This document shows, piece after piece, positions 48,142 through 60,921 of a DNA stretch of 64,000 nucleotides (position 1 is the stretch's first letter; each line of letters opens with the position of its first letter). The position numbers and the translations under genes were made by a program. The DNA is from Diphasiastrum complanatum. Taxonomy: Eukaryota; Streptophyta; Lycopodiopsida; Lycopodiales; Lycopodiaceae. The stretch lies in the NCBI GenBank assembly GCA_029204225.1, contig CM055101.1:32805683-32869682 (forward strand), in the 5' to 3' direction. The notes beneath the pieces are model-generated. The model was not told the DNA's origin and made no database searches. It was given only the letters and a program-made list of their open reading frames with translations.

Positions 48142-49570
48142 CATCCTTTATTGGAATGTCTAGGTCATGCAAGATCTACACCACAATTCCTTCCTATTTA
48201 GTTTACTTGTATGCTGAAAACCACATTAAAAACGTAGAACAAGAGATCTAATCCACTCTAATCCACATTGCATAATGGAAGAAAGCAGAAAATTAATCTA
48301 ATTCCACACCCACATTCAAAGAAATGGAAGGGCATGCTCATACTAAAATTACTCAAAAAAACCATCATGAACAAGGAGCTTCAAGAATGCCAAGAACTTG
48401 TAGAAGATCTTCTTATTCAATACAAGAGCAAATGACATTACATGTAAAGCTCCCTCACAAGAGAGGGGGTTCTTAAATAACCCAAGAGGCTGCCCATTTG
48501 GAGCCTAAGTGGCAATCCCACCAATTTACAAATTCCAAGTGGAATTAGCTCTTCCACTAGAGGTCACCATCAAAAGGTGGCTTACTCTAAGTTATTTAAT
48601 AAGAGGGTTCTACTTGCACTTATCACATTGCCTAGAAATACTACTAGCTCCTACAAGGTCATTCCTTCTCTTGGGATTCACCATGAGGCTCACATGATTT
48701 AAGACTGCTATCCTAGCTAGTACTTCTTGGCTCTCATTTTCATCCTTCTCTCTTCCTTACGAGACCTCCTCGGTCTAGGGTAAGAGGTGCTCTTTTAGAA
48801 TAGCTCAACTCGACATCTTGGGGATTCCTCATAGTCTGCCAACATCATCCCCCTCTAATTTGTTGCAGGACCCACTACAACACATATGGAATGACGTCGT
48901 TTCCACTTGGCGCTTGGAAAAACATGGATCTTCTGTCGCTTTTGTAAAACAAGTGCTTATTTTGCTACAAAATTGTTTTGCTAAGTCCGAATCTGAGCTA
49001 CCATCTAGCTATTGAGTTTGGTCGTCGTCGTCATTTGCCCCATCATCATCCCTCGGCTTCTGATCAGAGATTCCTGCTTGGGCCTTGCACGTCGTGTTCC
49101 ATAGCTGGTTCACTTTGTCCAAAACCTGCTGCAAGGCCTTTGTCTCTTCTTCCAATTGTTTTTGGGACTCGAGAATGATTTTTGCCTGTTTTGCTACAGC
49201 ATTCTCAAAACCAATTTTGTCAGCCTCTCATTCTTGGATCGGCCTTATGTATTTCTCCATTCGAATGGCTTAGGCTTGCGGATCTTGGAATTGAATATCT
49301 TTGGGCTTCATTGGAGGGGTATCAACTGTCATTGCGCTAGATGATCCATCTCGGGTTTGGTCGATCTGAGCCCGTCTATTGCTTGAGTTGTTTTTGGACC
49401 TTGTTCAATTCTATCACTTGCCCTGCCATCATGGTTCTCAGCTCCTCTATCTCTTTTTTTTTTCTTTTATTTGTTTCTGCTGCTCGGCAATGGTCTGGTC
49501 CTGTTGCTTGACCTTATTCTCCAACTCCTTCTGTTGGCTTACCAACCAGTGCATATGGTAGCTGGTTTCG
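48142..49570 (-). other. Unassigned insert with a minus-strand coiled-coil coding remnant
   Basis: Follows the copia-5 break. On the minus strand 49560-49010 reads as a Gln/Glu/Lys-rich protein with heptad-like spacing (WLVSQQKELENKVKQQ, ILESQKQLEEETKALQQVL) ending in a poly-Asp tail (DDDGANDDDDQTQ). It has a frameshift at the T-run near 49450 and some stops. Below it lies a TTATTTAAG motif on the minus strand near 48475. Probably part of a transposon whose family I do not recognise. Confidence 0.4.
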
Positions 49571-49579
49571 GTCGGGCTT

Positions 49580-50284
49580 ATCACTAGTGTGAAATTGACC
49601 TTTGAGTAGAACATTGAAAATGGTCAAATTGGTCAAACTTTGTGTAAATAGATTGGACTTCCATGTGAATGAGTTATTACTCACACATGTCAAGATACCA
49701 TTCACATGTGTGGATAAGCTTCTAGAAGATAAGATAGGAAGATTTTATTAGATTCTATTTTATAGAGAATATTCCTATAAATGTGGAAGACTAGCTTTTT
49801 GTTTTCTAGCCAAAGAGAATAGTCAACTTTGGGAAATGAGCATATATGGCTCCCATTGGTGGATCTGGATGACTAGGCACCCTTCACACATGTGAAGGCT
49901 TGCTGGACAGTACACAACTCGTGGATGTACTTAGAAAAAAAAGGGATCAACCAAATCAATGAGAAGTTGGTGTGACATTGGCAAATTCTAGTCTTGGTTG
50001 TAATTTCCACATTTGTCTCGGGTTTTTATGATTGAAATGCATTTGTAAGCTTGTGTACTTTACTCTCTGTAAACAGGCCGTACTGGTACTGTCCTCCACA
50101 CGTGCGAGGCCGCCCATCCATGTTTTTAATCATTTGATCCATTGCTCTTGCTTAAATCATAGTGTACAGCATCTAGATCAAGATCTAACACCTAGAAGTT
50201 GATAGATCTTTGGATTAAGCAATCAATAACTCTTAATGATTGATAAGTACAATCATAATTGTCCTTTTTCTCTAAAAATTGACA
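49580..50284 (+). repeat. Copia-4 5' LTR (start uncertain)
   Basis: Ends AAATTGACA directly before a primer site. A TATA-like CCTATAAATG lies at 49768-49777. It contains several CACATGTG/CACACGTG palindromes, as does the copia-3 flank. The start cannot be fixed because the 3' LTR is missing. Confidence 0.65.
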
Positions 50285-50298
50285 TGGTATTAGAGCCA
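50285..50298 (+). other. Primer binding site of copia-4
   Basis: TGGTATTAGAGCCA, one C-to-T change from the initiator-Met primer complement. Confidence 0.85.
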
Positions 50299-50887
50299 AG
50301 TCTAAGAGTGATCTAAATGATTAATAGTACTTGTAAAATCATTGACAATGTGTTGTTTTTGAGTTCTAATTGAGAGGGCGAGTTCAAGGAGAGTGGTATC
50401 ATCATTGTTTTTGGTCAAAATCGATTTGTGGGCTGCTGAAGTACTGTCCACACGTGTGAAACCATACAACAACCTTCAAATTAATTTCCATTAGTATTTT
50501 TGACTCAAAAAAGTGCATATTAGTCCAAAATTCAAGGTTTTTAGTGCCTAGGTTCAATCTATTGAATGCTAATGATCAAATAGTGATTTGAGTCATTGAA
50601 GCAATTCATTTTGAAGCATTAGATCAGATCTTTAAGGCTGATTTGTTCATATCTCAAGTGTGTGTGAGATATCAAACAAAATTGAATTAGAATCAATTTT
50701 TGGAGGAGTGATTTGCTAGGATATTTGTAGTTGATCTATTATACCATCATCCAAGTTGAACTAGGATTGATTGGGCCGAGATTAGAAGCTTTTTGAAAGC
50801 TAGAAATCTATCTTAGGTCACTCTTTATCAAGAAATCTTTTTGTATCTCATAGGCTTTCATTCACAATGACATCCATGTGTGGATAT

Positions 50888-52060
50888 ATGTTAGAATCTA
50901 GTGAGAAACTAACTTCCACACTATTCCATTTGGAAAGTAAGAATGGAATCACTACTAGTGGTTCATGATCTCTTTGATATCGTTTTAGGAGTTGAGGAAG
51001 AGCCTCAAGCTCCCCAAGAACAACTAAAATACAAGAAGAGGGTTAGATTAGCCCTACATTGCTTGAAGTTAAATGTAAGCAATGACCTCTTGAAGGAGGT
51101 GGCTTCTTGTACCACATCAAAAGAGGCTTGGGATTCACTAAAGAACATTTATGAATCCAATAACACTTCAAGAGTGCTTATGCTAAGAAACTTGATCTTG
51201 CAAAGCATGAGGGGAAGTGGAGAAAATGGACAAGAGTATGCCCTAAGGATAAAATCTTTGAACAAAGAATTGGGATCTATAGGAGAGAAGATCCAAGACA
51301 ATGAGTTAATTCACGTAATTTTGAATGGATTAGTAGATGAGTTCTCTAATCTAGTTTAATATTTTGCTATTCAAGACCAACATCCATCAATTGAGAAATT
51401 GCATAATGTTCTTGTGGCCGAGGAGAGTAGGCTTCTACACCTCAAAACAAGAATGGGGTCCTTATCACTACATAATGGTGATGAGAAAGCAAACTTCACA
51501 TCTAAAGGCAAAAAGAAGACTCATCCTTTCAAGAAGATCCAAGGCAAGGAGGCCGAGGCAAAGGATGGAGGATCTACCTCCAATGGGAAGCAAAAGAACA
51601 AAGCAAAGCTAAAGTGTTTCTTTTGTGGAAGAAAGGACACTTTGCTTCCGAATGCTATAAGAAGAAGAATGCACAAGGGAGTGAAGATCAAGGAAATCTT
51701 GCACAAGGAGAGGAACTAGAGGATGGCTTCAATACATCCTTGATGGTAGCATCTACACCAACATCAAGCCAAGAGACATGGTGGATTGATAGTGGGGCTA
51801 GTTACCACATGTCATTCAACAAGCATTATTTTTCTAATCTACTTTCTTGTAATGATTCTAAGAAATCAATCTACACTGTTAGTGATCAAGAATGCAAGAT
51901 AGATGGCATAGGATCTATTCCATTATGCTTAGGATCATCTAAGAGGATAGATTTTGATAATGTTTTGTATGTTCCATCCATTACAAAAAACTTGCTTAGT
52001 GTTGGTCAATTAATGGACAATGGACTAGATGAGCTTTGTTTGGCAATAAGCCCAATGTAA
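50888..52060 (+). pseudogene. Copia-4 gag-protease remnant
   Basis: A gag frame at 50943-51359 (RLALHCLKLNVSNDLL, YALRIKSLNKELGSIGEKI) ends in TAA and resumes at 51399. The zinc knuckle is split by a one-base deletion: CFFCGRK in one frame, then GHFASECYKKKN in the next, near 51620-51650. Protease follows with WWIDSGASYHMS (51779-51814) and LYVPSITKNLLSVGQL. Close relative of copia-3, opposite strand. Confidence 0.87.
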
Positions 52061-52866
52061 AAGATTTTAAAGTGCTTGGATGTATATGTTATGTCCACAT
52101 TCCTTTGGAAACAAGAAGGAAAGAAGATGCAACTTCCTTCAAAAGAATATTTGTAGGCTATAGTGAAAATAGCAAAGGATATAGGATATTTGATCCTATT
52201 TCAAAGAAAGTAAAAGTTAGCAAGGATGTGTAAAGTTACAAGTTGTCTCCAAATGCATCTAATCTCTTAGGTGATGAAGATCTTGCAACACCCGAGGAGG
52301 AGCCTCTTGAAAATGATCTTTTGGAAGATCAAAATCAAGTTCCAAAGGAGCCGAGAAGATCCACAAGGAGCAAGACCGAGCCTTCAAGGCTCACATAATT
52401 TGAGAAAGGAAAGCAAAGGGAAGACACATCTCCTTCTACCTCTTACTCTTTTCTAACCACAATGCTTGAAGAGCCATCATGTTATGAAGATGCAAGTAGA
52501 TCACAAGTTTGGAGAGATGCAATGCAAGTAGAGTTTGATGCTTTGATAGATAATCAAACTTGGAATCTTGTACACCTTCCATATGGCAAGAAGCCACTTG
52601 CATGTAAGTGGATCTATAGATTATAGTACAATAAAGTTGGATCTATAAGTAAGTACAAAGCTAGATTGGTTGCTAAGGGATTTTTTCAAACTAAAGGCAT
52701 AGACTATGAAGAAACATTTGCTCCTATAGCAAAGCTTGTAACCATTAGATTGATTATTTGTATTGCTACTTTATTCAAGTGGAATCTCTATCAAATGGAT
52801 GTGACAAATGCTTTCTTGAATGGCTACTTGGAGGAGGAAATATACATATTGCAACCCGAGGGCTTC
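52025..52866 (+). pseudogene. Copia-4 integrase tail and reverse transcriptase N-terminus
   Basis: Nearly all of the integrase is deleted: after the protease the sequence jumps near 52030 to the integrase C-terminal block (FGNKPNVKDFKVLGCICYVH, then FKRIFVGYSENSKGYRIFD). RT follows with PLACKWIYRL (then TAG), YKARLVAKGFFQ and YQMDVTNAFLNGYLEEEIY. It stops near 52866, before YVDD, where unrelated DNA begins. No RNase H or 3' LTR. Confidence 0.85.
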
Positions 52867-55447
52867 ATCAGACTTGCATGACTATCAGATGGATACCACA
52901 ATCCACACTTGATCTTGTGATCTAAAACAGAAAAATCAACAAGGTTCAATATTACATTATGATCATTTCTAGTTAACAATAAGCTTTGAATCCCCTTGGA
53001 TCCAAGAGCATTAACTCTAGGAACAAGCAAATCCAGTGTAATCCACGTATCAAATTCTACTTCTAACATCACAATTGACATTCAAAACTGCGGATAACTC
53101 AATGGTTACAAAGATATAAGTTATGAACTCACTAAATGAATTCTATTTAGGAAATTAGAAACTAGTATTAAGCAATTATTTACTAGGATTTACCTAAAAT
53201 CCTAACTGTGAAATACATTTCCCCATCACACTTACTACCTCTGATGTCCACTCTTCTTCCCTCCTTAGAATTTTCAGTTCCCTGAAAATCCTTCAGCTAA
53301 GGTATCAAGAAGACGTAACGAAATTAGTAAATGTTTAAAAAAAAATTACTGTAGTAAAAAGTCTGAAACAATTTCATTTCTATCCTATACCTGGGCTGAA
53401 TAACTGATACATCAAAAATTATCTACTAGTATGAAAAACACTACTAGTCTGATCTTTTGAATATAATTCACCATAGGATTTAACTAGAAATGAAATCAAT
53501 TTTTACTTTTGATCAATTCCTATCAATTACAAATTTCCCAATATAATTATAGACTGTTTTTCTTTTTTATTGACTGGTTTGGCATTATTCCATCAATGTT
53601 AACAAAAATTATCCAAACTTGTAATACGAAATTACATGAATGGAAATTCTACCAATAGAATTTCAGCAGCTCTTAAACTGTATCCAGTTAGATTTTACGA
53701 TTCGGATAAAAAGTTCTGTCACCACTCATTTTGTCTGGTCATTTCGTACTGTTTGACGGTTTTAAATTTAATTTTGATGAGTAACTTGCACAAACGTTCA
53801 CTTGATCCATTCCCAACGATCAATATCGATTAGAAATATATCAGACAAGTAACAAATTTCAACTTTAACCAAGTTCCAAATTCAATAGAAAAAAAAATCA
53901 AATTTAACTATCAATCTGGGAAGAACTTAGCTTCCAAAGTTTAGTCACCACCAAGCACAGTACTAAAAAAATTGAATTTTCTCTAACCGGGTATCGTCTT
54001 GGAAAAGGTAACCCTTGAGGACCGAATAACTTGCCATCATCCTAAATCTATGAACCAAATTCATAGATGAACTATTAGGATAGCAATAATTATATCGACA
54101 CGAAAGGCCTGGAAATCAATAATTATTTTCATTTGATTCAATCAAATTCTTGAAAATCATTTCTTGAATCAATATAGGTTTTTTGTTTTTTTTCCCCATG
54201 GTTACTAACTAGGTCTAGTCATTTTACATACAATTACCGAAAGAGTAGCCTATGACGAAAAATACACAAGGCTCCCCTCATATGCAAAACAAGCCAAAGC
54301 CTACTGAAACCCCACAAGGATTTATTCCAGTAACAAAACCTAATGCCTAACATGCAACTTTTGTCCACAACCTCACTCATGAAAGGATCCCCCAAGGAAA
54401 CACTAAGGCCACAAAAATTCATGCAACAAAAAGGCCTTTCCACAACCCCAATCAGCCGCCACCCTAACCCTAACAGCCGCCATCCTAGTCGGGCTTCGGA
54501 AAGTCGCTCACCTTCAAACCCATCAAGAGAGAGAAAGAGAGCGCTTCAAAGCAGGAAGGTGAGAGGGCGAGAAGATAGGGCCGAGAGAGAAATGGAGGGA
54601 GTTCCTAGCAGGTCATGCTTCTCAGCTCCTTCACCAGGTTGTGAATCTTCATGGATCCACCGGACTGTCACTCAAGCATGAACTTGTTATCCTGATAGCA
54701 CTCGCTGCCCCAGAAACAGCTTTCTTGGTCCAACAGGGTTATTTTCTGAAGAATCAACCCCATGTCTATTCCCAGCTTCACATGATGTTTTTTTCAAAGC
54801 ATGCATGAATTAAGACAAGAAAAAACATTGTCTTGTAGGGAACAACATCTTAGGGATAGGTTTATCTCTTACACAATTTCAGACCAGTATTCTGCTCAAC
54901 CAATAATTAGGACAGTAACTGCAATTCTCATCAACGTTCTTGAACATGTAGGTTAACAAGAGGATTACAAGCAAAACACTAATCCTCATATGCATTTACT
55001 GGAATCATGTTCTTAGTTCTTAACAGTCCATACAAGCTGGATAAATTGATTTGCTTCAATCTACCTATGAACAAAATCATGGACATATTCCAGAACATTA
55101 TGGGTTATGAATGGATCTAAATTATTAACCAAACTGAATACAGCCATGAAACAAGCAACTGGATCCACTCTAACAGATCCTTCTACATTCACTTGAAAGC
55201 TTCATCAAGAAATCTGAAAATATTAATGAATTCATACCAATTCTTAGCACCTTTACGGAATGGTACCCATAGAAGAGCACACCAACAACAATTCCGAAAA
55301 GCTTCTTTCAAAACTGGACTAAGTGAATCCATACACTTCTCTTGAGAAATCAACACTTCAATCCGGGACACAAATCCAAGCACTTTCACCTATCAAGTTC
55401 GATGTAGAGCTTGATTCCACTCCTATCCAAGACCGCATCTTAGCCAA
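52867..55447. other. Non-coding stretch, no recognisable gene
   Basis: AT-rich DNA with only short frames. By position it could be the internal region of the minus-strand LTR element whose primer site lies at 55448-55459, but it encodes nothing I recognise. GA-rich runs occur near 54520-54595. Confidence 0.45.
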
Positions 55448-55459
55448 GCTCTAATACCA
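55448..55459 (-). other. Primer-site-like sequence of a minus-strand LTR element
   Basis: The minus strand reads TGGTATTAGAGC, identical to the primer sites at 13634 and 50285. A TATA-like CTCTATATAATG (minus, near 55672) lies upstream in the right place for an LTR covering about 55461 onward. No matching second LTR was found. Confidence 0.55.
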
Positions 55460-55904
55460 GTTTAAAAACCCTAAAGGATTGCCCCTAAGATGAGGATAGG
55501 AGAACACAATAAGAGAGACCATGGAGCCAAACCGCCCAACCAATCCTGGATCAAACCTGGATCTAGCCTTCAAGCCATGTCATGTGAAGCAAGAGGAGAA
55601 GAGAGAAACTGGTAACCTAAACCCAATATGTCGACGGGAGAATCCCTACCTCATTATATAGAGAGTAGAGTCTTGTGCATGAAACCATGCAACCCCCATG
55701 CAGGTTAACTATAAACAGATCACATCTCTTCATACAATCCTCCTGCCTATATCCGTCACACAGACATGCAATACTCCATATGTCTCAATTAGAGTGTCTG
55801 GGTCCTCTCAAGGTTAATTAGTCACAAATTGGCCTTGACATGGAATTAAATCTTGGCGTGACCAACAATCTCGAATACTGGAGTGCTGGTTTACCATATT
55901 AGGA

Positions 55905-56991
55905 CTATTCCAGGTCCTTAACCGAATATGGCCATGACATCGATGATGTGTGATGAGATGATGTCACTTGTCTCATGGCTTGTGGTTTGCATATGAGCTT
56001 TTCACCCTCAGATTCTGAATCGTCAGTCTTTGTGCTATTTGGAGAACACCTCTTGGCCATAAATTTTATTCTGGTCCTCTGCTGGCTTGGCCTTGGAGGT
56101 ATCAGCCTGTTGTGCCACAAAAGGTCCTTCAGCTGCTGGATCTTGTTGTGAGCCAATTGGGGTTGGTTGCTTCTTGACCGTTAACTTCATAATGGACATG
56201 TTGGGTCTCTTAGGGGGTGGCCCCTATGGTGACAATGTTTGTTGCCTGGAACGCTTGGGCTTTCTTGATTCAACTGGTATGTCCCAAGCTTTGTCGGCCA
56301 CCTGCAACAGCTCCCAGAGTCTCGATTCATTGTTCACTTGCTGGAGTGTGAGATTTGTCATGAGGTAACCCAGCAAGGTGGAGGATTGCTTGTGCTTAAT
56401 GCATTCATGAATACAGTTCGAAGCAAACTGGGCCCAATCATAGAGATTTTGGCCATGCAATCATGAATCTGCCATCATGTGAAACATGGACATTGGTATC
56501 CGAAAGATCTTGGATCTATTACGCTGTGTGTACTTGGTTAAGTAGTCACAAGCAGCAACTACAACTGGATCATTGATTGCCTCAAATCGATAGCCATCCT
56601 TGTTCTTCCATTTTTTAATAGATGGATCTATAAATTTGAAATATGATGTCTCAATTTTCTACAATGTCCTTGTGACTGCATTCAATCTCCTAGGGAATCC
56701 GAAGGTATGGAAATCAGCACCATAAAGATATATGTTATAGACATAATTTTTGTCAGGAGGTACAATAAACTGGCATGACCTTGCAGTTGTGTTGTAGGAT
56801 GCATAGGCCATGTGCAGCAGGTAGGGACTTCGGTAGCCAATCAGAACAAAAATCTAAAACTCGACTTGTGTCAAAAATTGATTTGCCTGCTAGTACCATG
56901 TGATCATCTTTGTAATGTCAAGGGTCCCCATATTGATATCGATCTTGTCTGCATTGGGGTCATCAGATCTAGAGGAGTGGTGTGAAGACAT
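55905..56991 (-). pseudogene. Unidentified 1.1-kb coding region, decayed
   Basis: From an ATG at 56991 one frame reads about 275 codons with only four to five stops, all at positions where Gln or another one-step codon would fit, then a frameshift near 56085 and a tail to 55905. Features: Ser/His/Asp-rich start (MSSHHSSRSDDPNADK), a mixed alpha/beta middle (YLYGADFHTFGFPRRLNAV, DPVVVAACDYLTKYTQR, LYDWAQFASNCIHECI), then a basic Pro/Lys-rich part (ESRKPKRSRQQTLSP) and a Ser/Asp/Glu tail. No RT, integrase or transposase motif was recognised. It lies upstream of the TATA-like site at 55672, possibly inside the U3 of an LTR. I do not know its function. Confidence 0.5.
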
Positions 56992-57107
56992 GACTAGAGT
57001 GAACTGAAAATGGTCACTGGAAAATTATATTCGGTCAAGATCTATAACAAAGGTCTGGTGGGGGTCAGGTCGATCGAGATGGTGACGGGAAAGATCAGTT
57101 GAGATTG

Positions 57108-58465
57108 TGACTGGAATTTGTATTCTTATACAACCAAGGCCCAATCTCATGGAACAGCCGAAAGTAGACCTCAGTTGCATTATCATCAACGAAATCCAAA
57201 TACGTAGCTTCCACCAATGCAACCAAAGAGGCAATCTGGCTAAGGCAACTGCTTGCAGACCTGAACCTTGCACAACCACTTCCTACAACAATCTATTGTT
57301 ACAATCAAAGCACAATAGCACTATCTCTCAATCCGAGATTTCACTCTCAAAACAAACATATAGAAATCAGGTATCATTACCTTAGAGAGAAAGTGCACAA
57401 CAAGGAAGTAGGACTAGTTTTCCGCAAAACAAACACAAAGGCTCTATCAAAGAACTCAGATTTAACGATATAAATCTGAAGATCAAACTTTTTCACGATT
57501 CACATTAAGTGGGAGTATTAGATTTCTTATGCTCAGACTTGAAATCGTTCAAGTAATGAGCATCCTGAAAAATCGAAGGCCGACAACATGTTTTCAGGCC
57601 TTCACATTTTTCGTTGAGATTTTTTCCTTGTGCCTTAAACGTTTTCAAGACACCTTCTCCCTTTTCGCCTTTTTCACAACTTCGCGAAAAAATCGACACA
57701 ATGGCCAAGTGGGCAAAATGCCTTAGAAGTCATTTTTAAGGCAGCTTCTCCTTTTTCATCTTTTTCATTTTTTTTGCTGCCTTTAATCAAAGGCACCTTC
57801 GTCTTCTTCACTGGTTTTAATGAAAGGCACCTTCGTCTTCTTCATTGCCTTTAAATCTAAGGCACCTTCGCCTTCTTCGCCTACTTCAGTGTAAGGCACC
57901 TTCACCTTTTTTGTCTTTTTCACGCCTTCTTTGCTACCTTTAGTTTACAGGCGTCGTAGAGATTTACACCTTATCAAAGGGCACTTTCGGATTTTTCTTG
58001 TTTTTGCTACATTGGCAGACCGACGTCGCCAACTTATCATCAACCCTAAAACAGGTGGAGAAACAAATATCCTAAGGGCGGTTATCAACCTTTGTATAGT
58101 TGCAAAACTGGAGTAAATGGCAGTTAAGGCATAAGATATTTTTCTCTCGACACTTGTAAATATATATACTGGCTGAATCAAGCTATGTAAGCGTTAATTG
58201 AATTTCTTCTTTTAATCAGAGTTTTTTTGTAGCCAGCGTTATCACGCTCAACAAGCTGAAGTTATTACTTCAAGCCATTATACTCACTGTTGATTTTTAT
58301 CATAGTGCAATTTTTGTCTCACTACTGTGTCGTTCATTTGCACATTCTGTATGAATTCTTCTACTTGAATATTTCTGTTGCTAACTGTTGCGTTTCCGTT
58401 CCAACACATCGTGCTCAAATCCTCGAGCTTCCGCTGCTGCTCACGCTCCCACCGTTTTTACGACA
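57108..58465 (+). mobile_element. 3' end of a copia-1-family element (RNase H tail and LTR)
   Basis: 57108-57515 matches copia-1 from about 10340 (FVFIYNQGPIS-type text, then EIRYHYLREKVHNKEV). The purine tract AAGTGGGAG precedes the LTR at 57516-58465 (TATTAGATTT to TTTTACGACA), which carries the family repeats and a TATATATAC motif. It probably belongs to copia-5, which breaks off at 48141 about 55 bases earlier in the copia-1 alignment. Confidence 0.87.
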
Positions 58466-59640
58466 AGAAATACTATTCTTGGATATAATATATTCAAGGA
58501 CAACCCCATGAGTTACCCAGATTTGACATTTTTCAGGGTTTAATGATATACCAAACCTACGACGAATGAATATTTTTTCAAGGGCTTCAAGGTGCTTGTC
58601 TGCAAAAGAATTTACACCTAAATCATCGAGATAAATCTCGACAATACGATGTAATAAATCTTGGAACGCCATTTGCATGACGCATTGGAACATGGAAGGG
58701 ACGTTGCATAGGCCAAAAGACATTACATTATAAGCATAAACGCCATTTTCCGTGGCAAAAGCTATCTTGTGTTTATCCTTACGGGCTATTTGAACTAGAA
58801 AATAGCCACTAAAACCATCTAAGAAGCTGAAAGCTTTAACTCTTGCCATTTCCTCGAGTATTTGTGTCGTTAAGGGCAACGAGAAGTGATATTTTTTTGT
58901 AACCGTGTTAAGGTTTTTGGACCAATGCAAATACGAAGCTTATCGTTTTTCTTGGGAACCACCACGATGGGTGATACCCAATCCATGTGCTGGACTTCAT
59001 AAATGAAACCAGCATCGAGGAGCTTCTTAATATCTTCGTCAATCCATTTACGATAAACCGGGTTACAACGTTAAGGCTTAGCCCGAATAGGCTTAGCGTT
59101 CTCCTCTAATGGAATAGTATGGACCGCTATTTCAGGTGGGACCCCCTTCATTTCAGTATAGTTCCAGGCAAATACAACCCTGTATTTGCGTAGTAAGGTC
59201 TCAACATCAAAAAGTTGACCTGGCGTGAAGTGGGCTCCGACATGAACGATACGATCTATGTCCTCATCAGGATCTTTAAGATTGAGTTGTATGGTCTTTG
59301 CTGGTCCTTCAAAGGATTGGGAAGCTTGTGTAGGTTCCCGTTGGGGTTGCGGCAATTGGATGACCACGTCATCAAGTGTGAAATCTTTTAATTTGATGGG
59401 GAGCTCAAAAGGAGGTTCCACAAAGTTCTCTGGAACTTTGGGAATCATCGATGTGGATGTGCTAGCAGATGTGGAAGCTATCGGAGGGATGGTCCTCTGG
59501 TTTGGTCGGACAACGACTTGATGGGTTGCTTAAGCTTTTCACGCATTTGTTTTTGTCTCTCGGTTCGTTTTGTGTCGACGATTTTCTTTTTTTGTAACTG
59601 AGGTTTTTTTGTTACATGTCCCATTGCTAGTCCCCTTAGC
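58466..59640 (-). pseudogene. Gypsy-3 protease-RT fragment
   Basis: In minus order: a linker and pre-RT region (59448-59071, FTLDDVVIQLPQPQ, YRVVFAWNYTEMKGVPPEI), then after a stop the RT (ARVKAFSFLDGFSGYF, NVMSFGLCNVPSMFQ, catalytic YLDD in EIYLDDLGVNS), ending at KNSIS where the copia LTR begins at 58465. Same lineage as gypsy-1 by these motifs. Inference: the copia-1-family element inserted into this gypsy copy; the other half was not found. Confidence 0.85.
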
Positions 59641-60921
59641 AACATCGATATTCATCAGATTCATCGGAATTTGAGGAATCTCTAGAAATTCATTTGGTTT
59701 TCACTGTTCATCTGGGATATTGGACAGCTGAAAACTTTTATTTTGAGAAAAAACTATATCTCAAGTGTCCATGGATTTCTGATTGAATTGATTCTAAATA
59801 ATCCATGTAAAGATGTTTGGTACCTACCCCTAAATTCAATCATAAGAATTACCCTTTACAAGAAAATTTCACAAAGGTACACACTGGACTACATTTCCTT
59901 TTTGAACTCTCACAAATGAATCTTAGAGGCTTATGTTAAGTTTTCAGTATAGAAAAACTAAGATTTAAGTTCCAACTCCAGCCCTCAGCAATTGCAATAT
60001 AAAACTCCAGTGGACTGAGATTTAAACTTCCACCGAGGGTGAAGGTTGTGTTGTCTTTTGTCACTGGATCTTTGTAGGAGTAACAATAATCCTTAGCATC
60101 ACTCCATCTTGTGAAACCTTCCATTCTTATATAGATTAAGAGGTAGATCATCTGTTATCAATGCTGTATACGGTTGATTTCCAAGGTCACTTCAATTTGG
60201 ACTATGCAAGTGGGGAGTAATTCTACTATAATTTAGCTCACAAAGTCAACGAGTGCTGCAATCTACACATAAGGAACTTGAAAGGTGTCTGTTTGTCAAT
60301 TTGATGTTCTACACCAATTTCTTGGGTGACGACAAGCTGTCTTCTTTTTAGAATACTGTAATATCATAATACCATAAAAATTACAGATTTAAAATGTTTG
60401 TGAAAAAGAAGTTCGACATTGAGCAATGTGTTCAAGAAAGTTGGTTAGTCAGCATAGTATGTCACTAGAAATATCACTTAACAAGATAATGCAACTTAAA
60501 CAGTGATGCAAAATCTAGAATAAGCAATAAGACAAGAAATTCTTTGATTTATGTAGTGTGCCCTCAAAGTCTCAGACATCAACTTTCTAGGATGTTGCTA
60601 ATACCATCAGCAACCAAAGAGCATTCACATGCATATGGTACAAGCACACAGTTTCTCTCAAATCATAATTAGGAGGATTAAATTGCAACCTAACGTTACA
60701 TCAAACTCAAGTTGCAGAAAGAAAGCTGCTAGATGGTTATGGTCTTACCCAAGCAATGCCTTGTACTTGTAATTGAGCACATCAGAAACTTATAATCGTT
60801 TGATGTCTAACACACGCATGTGCAGAGACACAGAAACACGTCTTCTAATAGCTTACATGTGAGATTCTTAAAGTCACCTGGTATCGCAATTAAATCAAGA
60901 GAGAGCACATTAAATTTTGCT
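59641..60921. other. Intergenic stretch between gypsy-3 and the carboxylesterase exon
   Basis: No recognised gene. A minus-strand frame 60151-59936 (71 codons, GFTRWSDAKDYCYSYKDPV) looks protein-like but matches nothing I know and has no clear splice context. The 3' UTR of the carboxylesterase may lie just below 60922. Confidence 0.45.

Noticed and set aside
48142-57107. One LTR retrotransposon with LTRs 48142-49570 and 55461-57107
   Set aside because: The two flanks were compared by eye and do not match as direct repeats, although both carry TATA-like sites and minus-strand coding text.
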